Assembly: GCF_030531065.1 (NCBI RefSeq)
Contig: NZ_JAUNOQ010000009.1
Location: 1 to 64,000 of the forward strand
Reading direction: 5' to 3'
DNA: 64,000 bases
Origin: Phascolarctobacterium sp.
Lineage (GTDB): Bacteria; Bacillota; Negativicutes; Acidaminococcales; Acidaminococcaceae
Below the pieces are notes generated by a model. It was not told the DNA's origin. It saw only the letters and a program-made list of their open reading frames with translations, and made no database searches. A program made the translations under genes and the position numbers. Shown here in pieces: positions 8,020-15,588 of the stretch; position 1 is the first letter of the stretch; each line of letters begins with the position of its first letter.

Positions 8020-9414
8020 TTATTTCTCCTTGGCCAAAATATAGCCCAAAACTATGCCCGCGTCGCGGTAGACCAGCTTGCTGGTGCTGGTTTCGCAGCA
8101 AACGTCCAGCGCCTGCCGCCAAAGAGCCGCCACGTTATGCTTTTGCAGCTGACGCCGCTGTTTTTTAGCGGCCGCCAACGCTTTCGCAAAAAATTTGCCG
8201 TCCGCAAGCCGCGCCAGAGCGCAGATATTTTCCACAATCTCCGCTTTTTCATCCGCAAGCTTCTGCCAATTTTTTACGCACGCGCGCGCCGCCGCCAGCG
8301 CCGTCTGCTCGCCGCAGGTTGGTTTAACGGCGTACAACCGCGCCGCCGCTTCGTAAACTGCGGCTGTCAGTTCGCCCCGCAGCGCCAGGCTCACAAGTTT
8401 TTCGTTTTCCTCCGCAACAAGCGCGTTCAGCTTTTTCGTCAAATAACCGCGCCCCAAAATTTCTTTATTGCGTTCGTACAAAGCCAGCCACAGCCGCAGC
8501 AGCGCCCGCAAAGCGCCCAGCCTTTCCACAACGGCGAACGCTTCCCGCAAGCGCGCCGCGTCCCGGCAATCCTCTCCGGCAAGCTCGGCCCCGACGGCGA
8601 GCAAGCTGCGCAAAGCGGCCAGCTGCCGCCGCGTTTCTTTCAGCGCCGCGCCCTCGATATTCTCCGCGCCGTCTTTGATTTTATTTTGCCACAGCAGCAA
8701 AGCGTCGCCGCACCGCTGCGCGGCCTTCAGCAGTTCCGGCAGAGCCGGGCCGTCGCCCAATTTATTTTTTGCGGCGGGCTTGTCGGCTTCCACGCCGCAC
8801 AGCGCCAACCCGCGGGCAAACTTGCTGCGCGGCTCGGCAAAGAGCGGCGCTGCGGCGGCCAGTTTAGCGGCGAAAGCCAAAAGCGTTCCCGCTTCTCCCT
8901 CTTTTAACTCCAGTTCAATTTCGTCTATCTTGTCGCTGGCGGCGCCTGCGGTAATCTTGCCGCGGTCTACGGCCAGCTCGATAACCGCGCCTTCCCAATC
9001 GATAAGATACGTAGTCCGCTGCACGTTCACGGTAAACTTTTTTCCCACGCCGTCGGGCGCCAGCTCGCGCAAATCTTCTGCCAATCCCAATTCTGCAAAG
9101 CCGTCCAGCTTCGGTTTAGCGGAAGTCAGCGGCACGGTCAGCTCGCGGCGTTCGCTCAGGCCCGCGCTGTTTTGCAGCGTAGTCTTTACCGTCGCTTCAT
9201 AAGTGCCGTCCCCGTTGGAGCGCACGCGGTAAGCGACGCCGTTATTTTTAAACGCCCAATCAGCCGTATCGTAATAGCTACTGATGACCCTACGCTTGCG
9301 GCAGCTATCCGGCCTAATCGCCGCGCTGACAAAATCCAAAGCCAAAAGCTTTTTCAAATCGCTCTTGCTGACTAAAAGTTTTAATTCGATTTCCGTATTC
9401 TTATCCATAACCAT
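8020..9414 (-). CDS. CYTH and CHAD domain protein (probable inorganic triphosphatase)
   Basis: The N-terminal CYTH domain (about residues 1-200) has the signature ExExK as TEIELKL (Glu8, Glu10, Lys12), the metal/triphosphate site of the triphosphate tunnel fold. The rest is a helical, Ala/Arg/Lys-rich CHAD domain, which binds polyphosphate in characterised members. The chosen start is ATG 9414, which shares bases with the stop of the upstream gene (TGATG) and has GGAAAGG before it; a longer frame to 9480 lies inside the neighbour. Triphosphate hydrolysis is a family-based inference. Confidence 0.87.
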   Translation of the reverse strand: MVMDKNTEIELKLLVSKSDLKKLLALDFVSAAIRPDSCRKRRVISSYYDTADWAFKNNGVAYRVRSNGDGTYEATVKTTLQNSAGLSERRELTVPLTSAKPKLDGFAELGLAEDLRELAPDGVGKKFTVNVQRTTYLIDWEGAVIELAVDRGKITAGAASDKIDEIELELKEGEAGTLLAFAAKLAAAAPLFAEPRSKFARGLALCGVEADKPAAKNKLGDGPALPELLKAAQRCGDALLLWQNKIKDGAENIEGAALKETRRQLAALRSLLAVGAELAGEDCRDAARLREAFAVVERLGALRALLRLWLALYERNKEILGRGYLTKKLNALVAEENEKLVSLALRGELTAAVYEAAARLYAVKPTCGEQTALAAARACVKNWQKLADEKAEIVENICALARLADGKFFAKALAAAKKQRRQLQKHNVAALWRQALDVCCETSTSKLVYRDAGIVLGYILAKEK

Positions 9415-10106
9415 CACTTGCCTTTCCAATATTTTTTCCAGCCTGCGACGACGTTCGCGCCGCTGCGGCGCCGCCACCACACCAGCGGGACGCCGAAAGC
9501 CAACAGCGTTACTAAAAGCGCCGCGTAAAAACGCGCCGTGCCAAACGAATCCGCCAAAAAATTATAAGCCACGGCTCCGGGCAGCATACCTAAAACCGTA
9601 GCGCCGCCGTAAATTTTAAAAGGCAGGCGCACGCTGCCGGCAATAATGCTCACCGGGTCGTAAGGGAAAATCGGCACGGTGCGCAGCCACAGCATTTTCG
9701 TAAAGCTGCCCTCGCCCGCAAGGTACGACGCCAGCCTTTCGCCTAAGCTGCCGCCAAAATTACTAAGCAGCCAGCTGCCGCCGCCAAAGCGCCCCAGCAA
9801 ATAGCAAAAGCTGGCGCAGCCAAAGCCGCCGCAGAGCAAAAACACAACGCCCCACCACGGGCCGAACAACACGCCCGCGCTCAAATTCAATATTAAAGTT
9901 GGAAATAACAACAGCGGCCGAATGGTGTACACGCCGACGTAAATCAGCGGCGCCCACACGCCGAAGCCGATTACCCACCGCCGCACATCCTCCGCCGAGC
10001 GCGGGTGAGGGTTATACGGCGACATATATAAAGCGTACACTACCGCGCCCAAAAGCAGCGCATACGCCGCCAGCCGCAATATAATATACAAGCTTGTTTT
10101 CTTCAT
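9414..10106 (-). CDS. TVP38/TMEM64 (DedA-related) family membrane protein
   Basis: Integral membrane protein with about five to six hydrophobic segments and the SNARE-associated/VTT domain. The core shows FPTLILNLSAGVLFGPWWG and, later, LRTVPIFPYDPVSIIAGS, the family's conserved proline/glycine re-entrant loops. Relatives act in lipid scrambling or transport and in export stress, but no specific substrate is visible. ATG 10106 follows AAAGGA. It heads the operon with CYTH-CHAD, dpaL and the FAH-family gene. Confidence 0.85.
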   Translation of the reverse strand: MKKTSLYIILRLAAYALLLGAVVYALYMSPYNPHPRSAEDVRRWVIGFGVWAPLIYVGVYTIRPLLLFPTLILNLSAGVLFGPWWGVVFLLCGGFGCASFCYLLGRFGGGSWLLSNFGGSLGERLASYLAGEGSFTKMLWLRTVPIFPYDPVSIIAGSVRLPFKIYGGATVLGMLPGAVAYNFLADSFGTARFYAALLVTLLAFGVPLVWWRRRSGANVVAGWKKYWKGK

Positions 10107-10229
10107 ATAAAATCCTTTCCTGCTTGTCCGTTCAAATTTATTATAAAGCTATTGACGCCCGATATGCAAGCCGCCAGCCGATTTTCTGCAAAATTACTGT
10201 GACGTAGCATGATAAAAATGTGAAATGCC

Positions 10230-10257
10230 TTGACATAAGAAGTCCTTTCGATATAAT
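10230..10257 (+). promoter_or_regulatory. Sigma-A type promoter for the gamma-carbonic-anhydrase-like gene
   Basis: Consensus TTGACA (10230-10235) and TATAAT (10252-10257) are separated by 16 bp and lie about 70 nt before the ATG at 10328. This is one of the best promoter matches in the window. Confidence 0.8.
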
Positions 10258-10327
10258 TAAGGTAAAGTTTGCTTTAAGAAATAAATCGTCAAGAAGCGAC
10301 AAGTATTTGAGAAAGAGGGGAAACATT

Positions 10328-10879
10328 ATGATTTTTAAATTTGAAGCGCAAGCTCCTAAAATCGACGAAAAAGCCTATGCTTTCAATACCGCCACCCTTA
10401 TCGGCAAAGTAGAAATCAAAGAGTACGCCAGCGTTTGGCCGGGCGTAACCATCCGCGGCGACGTCAACCGCATCGAAGTCGGCCGCTACAGCAATATCCA
10501 GGACAACAGCGTGCTGCACGTAGCCGATAATTACGCCTGCATCGTCGGCGATTACGTTACCGTCGGCCACTGTGCGCTGCTGCACGCCTGCACGGTAGAA
10601 GACCACTGCCTCATCGGTATGCACTCCACCGTTTTGGACGGCGCGGTTATCGGCCGCGGCTCCATCGTCGCCGCAGGCGCAGTCGTAACCAAGGGCACCG
10701 TCGTACCGCCGTTTTCTTTAGTGGCAGGCGTACCCGCGAAGGTTATCAAAAAGCTGGACGAAAAAGGCCTGGAGGCAATCCACGCGCAAGCTCTCAAGTA
10801 TAAAACCCTGTGGACCGAACGCTACGGCCTCTTGCCCGACGGCGGCGGCGAACGCTACCACGGCGAAAAAATAGTTTAA
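10328..10879 (+). CDS. Gamma carbonic anhydrase family protein (left-handed beta-helix)
   Basis: Hexapeptide-repeat protein of the gamma-CA/PaaY/YrdA group, which forms trimers with metal bound between subunits. The repeats run from about residue 20 to 150. The three expected metal histidines appear in NSVLHVADN and VGHCALLHAC. ATG 10328 has AGAGGGG in front; the frame stays open upstream from 10220 but overlaps the promoter there. The product is 183 aa. True carbonic anhydrase activity is not certain, since many relatives are uncharacterised. It is monocistronic, between its own promoter and a bidirectional terminator. Confidence 0.88.
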   Translation: MIFKFEAQAPKIDEKAYAFNTATLIGKVEIKEYASVWPGVTIRGDVNRIEVGRYSNIQDNSVLHVADNYACIVGDYVTVGHCALLHACTVEDHCLIGMHSTVLDGAVIGRGSIVAAGAVVTKGTVVPPFSLVAGVPAKVIKKLDEKGLEAIHAQALKYKTLWTERYGLLPDGGGERYHGEKIV

Positions 10880-10890
10880 GCATTGCGTTT

Positions 10891-10935
10891 AAAAAGCTCA
10901 GGACGGAACTGCAATTCCGCTCTGAGCTTTTATTT
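10891..10935. terminator. Bidirectional terminator between convergent genes
   Basis: Long hairpin with arms AAAGCTCAG..CGGAA and TTCCG..CTGAGCTTT around loop CTGCAA, followed by TTTTATTTTTATTTT on the plus strand and preceded by AAAA for the minus strand. It serves the gamma-CA gene and the convergent MFS gene. Confidence 0.85.
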
Positions 10936-10953
10936 TTATTTTCAATTACCATT

Positions 10954-12180
10954 TTAAATTTGCTTGCCGCGCACGCGCGTCAGATACGAATACAGCGCCG
11001 TACACATCAAAATGCAGCCCGTAGTCACCAGCACGTAGCGCGTCGGCATCAGCGAACCCAAAAAGCCGCCGAGCAGCGGGCCGACCACGCCGCCGAACTG
11101 CTGCGCGCTTGTCACCAGCCCGAAGGCTTTGCCGCGCGTATTATTATCGGTGACTAAAATTAAATTAGCGTTGATATTGGGCACCGCTCCCGCCAGGAAC
11201 AGGCCATAAACGAACTGAATCGCCGCAAACTGCCATACGTCGGCAATAAAAATCTGGAAGAGGTTGATAAAGCCCGCAACGAAAGCGACTACGGCGAAGG
11301 TGCGCATATAACCGAAGCGTTGCCCGCGCTTGCCCCAGAACGGCGCGGCGATAATGCCCGCAAAACCGGCCAAAGAAAAAATTATGCCGGACATCTTGAT
11401 AACCTCGTCGCCCATAGCGTTCATCAAATGGCCGACGTAAAGCGTAATCAGCGGCTGGATCAGCATCACGCAGGACTGCACGATGAAGAACATCAGCATC
11501 GTATAGACGAGTTCCCTGTTATGCAGCGATTCCTTCAAATCGTTCAGCAAAGTGAAAGCGCCGCTGCCGCCCTTCTGCAGCACGGTCAAGTCCTTAACGA
11601 TAAACACCACCGCCACCGTCGCGACAAAAAGCGCCGCGCTGCCCACAAAAAACGACGTCCGCATTCCGAACCAGCTGCTCAAATAACCGCCGAGCAGCGG
11701 CCCCATAATACTGCCGCTGGCCACCGCCGTCTGCATCATGCCCATGCCCCAGCCCATGCGCGATTCCGGCAAGGACGAGGACGCCATCGACATACAGGCC
11801 GGCACAAAGCCTGCCACCACGCCGCACAGCGCCCGCACCAGCAAAAGCTGGTACACATTCTGGCAGGCGCCCGTCAAAAAATACGTCAGCGCCAGGCCGA
11901 AGCCCGCGCGGATAGCCATCTTGCGCTGCCCCACGTGGTCGGCCAGCGCGCCCCAATACGGCGCCATAATGCTGCTGCCCAAAAAGGTAATCGCGAAAGT
12001 AATTCCGGCCCAATAATTTACGTCCGCCTGCCCCACGCCCAATTCGCGTAAAAGATACACCGGCAAAAAGGGAATGCAGCTGGTATAGCTGGCGCAGCAT
12101 AAGAACACGCCTATCCACAGCACGGGCAGATTTCTTTTCCAATATGTATTTTTAGAATCTGTTTCAGATAACGCAATCAT
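10954..12180 (-). CDS. MFS transporter, DHA1-like drug efflux family
   Basis: Twelve-helix major facilitator. The loop 2-3 motif is visible as GALADHVGQRKMAIRAG, and motif C-like GSIMGPLLGGYLS follows in helix 5, which marks antiporters of the drug:H+ class. The C-terminal half repeats the pattern (FWGKRGQRFGYMR). It has 408 aa, the usual size. ATG 12180 has GGGGCG upstream and a TGGTATAAT extended -10 at 12220. There is no adjacent regulator, and the substrate is unknown. Confidence 0.9.
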   Translation of the reverse strand: MIALSETDSKNTYWKRNLPVLWIGVFLCCASYTSCIPFLPVYLLRELGVGQADVNYWAGITFAITFLGSSIMAPYWGALADHVGQRKMAIRAGFGLALTYFLTGACQNVYQLLLVRALCGVVAGFVPACMSMASSSLPESRMGWGMGMMQTAVASGSIMGPLLGGYLSSWFGMRTSFFVGSAALFVATVAVVFIVKDLTVLQKGGSGAFTLLNDLKESLHNRELVYTMLMFFIVQSCVMLIQPLITLYVGHLMNAMGDEVIKMSGIIFSLAGFAGIIAAPFWGKRGQRFGYMRTFAVVAFVAGFINLFQIFIADVWQFAAIQFVYGLFLAGAVPNINANLILVTDNNTRGKAFGLVTSAQQFGGVVGPLLGGFLGSLMPTRYVLVTTGCILMCTALYSYLTRVRGKQI

Positions 12181-12219
12181 TCTTTTCGCCCCGCTTGCAA
12201 TCTTGCTTTCTTAATACTT

Positions 12220-12228
12220 ATTATACCA
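12220..12228 (-). promoter_or_regulatory. Extended -10 promoter of the MFS gene
   Basis: The minus strand reads TGGTATAAT about 40 nt before the MFS ATG, the same extended -10 form as for ppiB. The -35 is not recognisable. Confidence 0.5.
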
Positions 12229-12290
12229 TTTTTACTGCGGCTCTGCCATCATCTGCGGCTATACGAAAAATAATGTGAATTTTTTATTTC

Positions 12291-12408
12291 CTGACTATCT
12301 TGTATTATGGGTTTATAATAATGAAAGAGATAACCGGTTGTGATAAGCCGGCTCTCCCCAAAATGTTTATATTTTGATGAGATACCGCCCACCGCTAGGC
12401 GGTTTTTC
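12291..12408 (+). ncRNA. Possible small RNA with its own promoter and terminator
   Basis: CTGACT (12291-12296) and TATAAT (12314-12319) are 17 bp apart. Downstream, the hairpin ACCGCC..GGCGGT followed by TTTTTCTC (12384-12410) is a clear Rho-independent terminator, giving a predicted RNA of about 83 nt with no good ORF. On the other strand a weak 81-codon frame (12249-12494, opening MTVFEIALQDIALTFE) crosses the same region. A short hydrophobic peptide opposed by a terminator-ended RNA would resemble a type I toxin-antitoxin pair, but this frame has charged residues in its hydrophobic part and no ribosome site, so it may be decayed or not coding. Confidence 0.4.
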
Positions 12409-12514
12409 TCATTGGTTTGTCTTTGAAGCAAGTCTGCCAATAAAATTTCAAATGTTAAAGCTATATCTTGTAGTGCTATTTCAAAAACTGTCATATAGTG
12501 TACATATTTCCGTG

Positions 12515-12543
12515 TTGACAGTTTGTCACGAAAAGTTTACAAT
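12515..12543 (+). promoter_or_regulatory. Sigma-A type promoter upstream of the ATP-grasp operon
   Basis: TTGACA (12515-12520) and TACAAT (12538-12543) are separated by 17 bp. The -35 lies within a small inverted repeat, TGACA-GTT-TGTCA, a possible operator. The predicted transcript starts near 12550, immediately in front of a terminator-like hairpin. Confidence 0.7.
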
Positions 12544-12551
12544 ATTATCAT

Positions 12552-12590
12552 AAGCAAAGTCGCTTACGCGGCTTTGCTTTTTGCTTTTTA
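12552..12590 (+). terminator. Promoter-proximal terminator-like hairpin (possible attenuator)
   Basis: AAGCAAAG (12552-12559) pairs with CTTTGCTT (12571-12578) and is followed by TTTTTGCTTTTT. It begins at about the first transcribed base of the promoter at 12515, so it would end transcription after roughly 40 nt unless bypassed. It precedes the ATP-grasp operon by about 90 nt. The rest of 12591-12675 holds only the ribosome site. Confidence 0.55.
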
Positions 12591-12675
12591 TGCCCGTTTG
12601 GCTTTACAAATAAAGGTATAGGGAGTGTAGTAGCAAACCAAAATTTAGGGAGGAGAAAAGAAAGGAGTACCCCGT

Positions 12676-13986
12676 ATGCAAGATCTTATAAAATATACGG
12701 ACAATATCAATAAGCTGTTGGCGCGGTTCGGCGTCAAGTTCGGCATTTACAAAAACAACGTCTTTCACGAGCAGCTGTTCCCCTTCGACGCTATTCCCCG
12801 CGTCATCACCGCCGCAGAATTTGAGGAAATGGAGCGAGGCCTGGTGCAGCGCGTCACAGCTCTCAATATGTTTCTCTACGACATTTACCACGAGCAAAAA
12901 ATTATTAAAGATAAAATAATTCCCGAAGAATTTGTTTTTTCCTCCAAAGGCTTTTTGCCCCAATGCGCAGGCGTCACCCCGCCGGGAAAAATCTACTCCC
13001 ACATTTCCGGTATCGACCTGGTGCAGGCGCAGGATAAAAAATGGTATATTCTGGAAGATAACCTGCGCATCCCTTCCGGCGCCAGCTATCCCTTGATTGC
13101 CCGCAAGCTGTGCCGCATCGCCAGCCCGCAAACCTACGCCAGCCACAACGTGGTGGACAACCGCAATTACGGGACCATGCTGAGCGGCGTTATGAAAAAC
13201 GTCAGCACCGGCGGCATTTCCGTTATCCTGACGCCGGGCCGCTACAACGCCGCCTTTTTCGAGCACGCTTATCTGGCGGAAATGACGCACAGCATTCTGG
13301 CCATGCCTTCGGATTTATATGTGGAAAATTCCCAGGTATATTACCGCGCGATGGATAAGCCGCAGCGCGTCGGCGCAATTTACCGCCGTATTTCCGACGA
13401 ATATTTAGACCCACTGACCTTCCTGCCAGAATCCCTCATCGGCGTGCCCAATCTGATGGCCGCTTACCGCGCGGGCAACGTAGCCATCATCAACGCTCCC
13501 GGCAACGGCGTAGCCGACGACAAGGGCATTTACTACTTCGTTCCCGCGATGATTAAATATTATCTGGGCGAGGATTCCATCACTCACAACGCGCCCACCT
13601 ACCTGATGTATTACCAAAAGGACAGGGATTACGCGCTGGCTAATTTTGACAAGCTGGTATTCAAAGACGTTTCGGAAGCCGGCGGCTACGGCGTACTTTT
13701 CGGCCGCGATTTGGACGCCAAAAAGAAAGCCGACTTCATCGACCTCATTAAAGCCGAACCGCGCCGTTTTATTGCGCAGGAAATCATCGACTTTATCGAC
13801 CTGCCCATCATGGACAACGGCCAGGAGGTGTTGCGCAAGGCCGACCTGCGCGCCTTCGTCCTCAGCGGCAAGGAAACGAAAGTATGGCCCAGCGGCCTGA
13901 CGCGTTTTTCGCGCAACCCGGATTCATTCGTTGTAAACTCATCTCAAGGAGGAGGCTTTAAAGACACATGGGTATTATCTCGTTAG
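12676..13986 (+). CDS. Circularly permuted ATP-grasp family protein
   Basis: Enzyme of the circularly permuted ATP-grasp class, whose fold usually forms an amide or peptide bond by acyl phosphate. Family blocks include KWYILEDNLRIPSGASYPL in the first third, the central GGISVILTPGRYNAAFFEHA, and the C-terminal LTRF..NPDSFVVNSSQGGGFKDTWVL. It is 436 aa, slightly short for the family. ATG 12676 has GAAAGGAG in front. It overlaps the alpha-E gene by 19 nt. This trio with alpha-E and transglutaminase genes is known from many bacteria, but its product is not established. Confidence 0.85.
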   Translation: MQDLIKYTDNINKLLARFGVKFGIYKNNVFHEQLFPFDAIPRVITAAEFEEMERGLVQRVTALNMFLYDIYHEQKIIKDKIIPEEFVFSSKGFLPQCAGVTPPGKIYSHISGIDLVQAQDKKWYILEDNLRIPSGASYPLIARKLCRIASPQTYASHNVVDNRNYGTMLSGVMKNVSTGGISVILTPGRYNAAFFEHAYLAEMTHSILAMPSDLYVENSQVYYRAMDKPQRVGAIYRRISDEYLDPLTFLPESLIGVPNLMAAYRAGNVAIINAPGNGVADDKGIYYFVPAMIKYYLGEDSITHNAPTYLMYYQKDRDYALANFDKLVFKDVSEAGGYGVLFGRDLDAKKKADFIDLIKAEPRRFIAQEIIDFIDLPIMDNGQEVLRKADLRAFVLSGKETKVWPSGLTRFSRNPDSFVVNSSQGGGFKDTWVLSR

Positions 13987-14633
13987 AAAAATCAAATCAT
14001 CTCTACTGGCTGGGACGTTACAGCGAGCGCGCCTTCACCACCATCCGCACTTTTATGGAAGCTTACGACACCATGCTGGACCAGGACCCGGAGGCCTATA
14101 AAAAAATCTGCGCCAAGCTGCACATTCCCGACGTGTACGGCAGCAAGGAAAATTTCATCGTCAATTATCTTTTTGACGAAACCGACCCCAATTCCGTCTA
14201 CAGCAATCTTTCCCGCGCCTGCGACAACGCCAGCGTGATGCGCGACGTTATCAGCAGCACGGCCCTGGGCTACATCCAGCTGGCGCTGGACGTGATGGAA
14301 AACGCCAAGCGCGAAACCTTCTGCCTGCTGTATTTGCAGCAGGTGCTGGACGACCTGTACGCCTTCTGGGGCTGCGTTGACGATTACGTGGAGAGCAGCG
14401 CCTGCCGCAACATTATGAAAACCGGCCGCTATATCGAAAGGCTTGACTTGTATATTCGTTTAGATTATGATAGTAGAGCAATGGAACTGGCCTACACCCG
14501 TATGGAATACCGCCTGCACCGCAGCTGCGCCGCCTATGACGAAGAAAATTTCCGCATCGTCAGCGACGCCGTAAAACGCGGCGGCGATTTGTGCGCCGTT
14601 CTGCCAAACCTCAACAATATCTTTAAGGATTGA
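13968..14633 (+). CDS. Alpha-E domain protein
   Basis: All-helical alpha-E family protein (221 aa) with the hallmark N-terminus LEKSNHLYWLGRYSERAFTTIRTF. It is found almost only next to circularly permuted ATP-grasp and transglutaminase genes, and is thought to be a partner in a peptide-ligating complex. The start ATG lies inside the end of the ATP-grasp gene and is preceded by AAGGAGGAGGC, so translation is coupled. No catalytic motif is recognised. Confidence 0.85.
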   Translation: MGIISLEKSNHLYWLGRYSERAFTTIRTFMEAYDTMLDQDPEAYKKICAKLHIPDVYGSKENFIVNYLFDETDPNSVYSNLSRACDNASVMRDVISSTALGYIQLALDVMENAKRETFCLLYLQQVLDDLYAFWGCVDDYVESSACRNIMKTGRYIERLDLYIRLDYDSRAMELAYTRMEYRLHRSCAAYDEENFRIVSDAVKRGGDLCAVLPNLNNIFKD

Positions 14634-14639
14634 TACGCT

Positions 14640-15419
14640 TTGAGAAAGCTAAAATTCCACTACGAAATGCAGCTGGACTTCAGCGGCGACGTTTACCGCC
14701 ACAGCTTTGCCCTGCGCTGCCTGCCCAAGGAAACCTGTACCCAACGTATCGTCAAGCTTTCCTGCTCCATTACGCCGCTGACCTCGATAACTAAAAGCTG
14801 GGACGCTTTCGGCAATCCTATGTGCTTCGGTTATATCGCCGAAGCTCACGATTACTTCAGCTTTCGCGTCGCAGGCACGGCCATCACCAACAGCGAAAAC
14901 ATCGACAGCGGCGAACTGAACCATTTGTTTTACTATCCCACGCCGCAGACCACGCTGACCCACGGTATGGAATATTATCTGAAGCTGGCGCAGCAGCAGC
15001 GCGACCCGGTGCAAAAAACCCTGTGCATGAGCGACGCGCTGTACCATAATTTTATCTACAAGCCCAATACCACCACCACCCAGACCACGGCGCAGCAGGC
15101 CCTCGACCAGGGCACGGGCGTCTGTCAGGATTATACGCATATTATGCTGGCGCTGTGCCGCCGCTGCCAAATTCCCGCCCGCTATGTGGCAGGCTTTATG
15201 ATCGGCGAAGGCGCGACGCACGCCTGGCTGGAGGTTTACGCCCGCGGCCATTGGATTGGCGTCGACCCTACCAATAACAGAGTGGTGGACGATATGTATA
15301 TCAAAATGTCCGAAGGTCGCGACGCTTCGGACTGCATTGTGGACAAGGGCGTTTTCTTCGGCGACGTTAAGCAGAAGCAAAGAGTTTTCGTCAAAGTAAC
15401 GCAGGAGCCCTTGGAATAA
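14640..15419 (+). CDS. Transglutaminase-like cysteine protease/transferase
   Basis: Papain-like transglutaminase-core protein with an N-terminal bacterial transglutaminase-associated region (residues 1-90). The catalytic triad is visible as GVCQDYTHIMLALCR (Cys), THAWLEVYARGHWIGVDPTNN (His and Asp). It may cleave or transfer peptides made by the ATP-grasp partner. TTG 14640 is the start, with AAGGA about 10 nt upstream and only 6 nt after the alpha-E stop. No signal peptide is visible, so the action is probably cytoplasmic. Confidence 0.87.
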   Translation: MRKLKFHYEMQLDFSGDVYRHSFALRCLPKETCTQRIVKLSCSITPLTSITKSWDAFGNPMCFGYIAEAHDYFSFRVAGTAITNSENIDSGELNHLFYYPTPQTTLTHGMEYYLKLAQQQRDPVQKTLCMSDALYHNFIYKPNTTTTQTTAQQALDQGTGVCQDYTHIMLALCRRCQIPARYVAGFMIGEGATHAWLEVYARGHWIGVDPTNNRVVDDMYIKMSEGRDASDCIVDKGVFFGDVKQKQRVFVKVTQEPLE

Positions 15420-15460
15420 AGGCGGCACACTAAAATTTTATATTCGCCAGAAAGTTTGCA

Positions 15461-15489
15461 AGCCGGCATCGCAGGACGCCGGCTTTTTT
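15461..15489 (+). terminator. Terminator of the ATP-grasp/alpha-E/transglutaminase operon
   Basis: AGCCGGC (15461-15467) pairs with GCCGGCT (15477-15483), followed by TTTTTT, 40 nt after the stop of the transglutaminase gene. Confidence 0.88.
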
Positions 15490-15541
15490 CATATTTCCAA
15501 CCGTTACGCAAAAAAATCTTTCGCAGCTTCGGTTTATCCAT

Positions 15542-15547
15542 TATAAT
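15542..15547 (+). promoter_or_regulatory. -10 box of the zincin autotransporter gene
   Basis: TATAAT lies about 40 nt before the start codon. The -35 at 17 bp (TTTCGC) is weak, which hints at regulation or an activator. Confidence 0.4.
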
Positions 15548-15588
15548 TAAAATATCAAGCAAAACAGATTTTACGAGGAGAAAATTAT

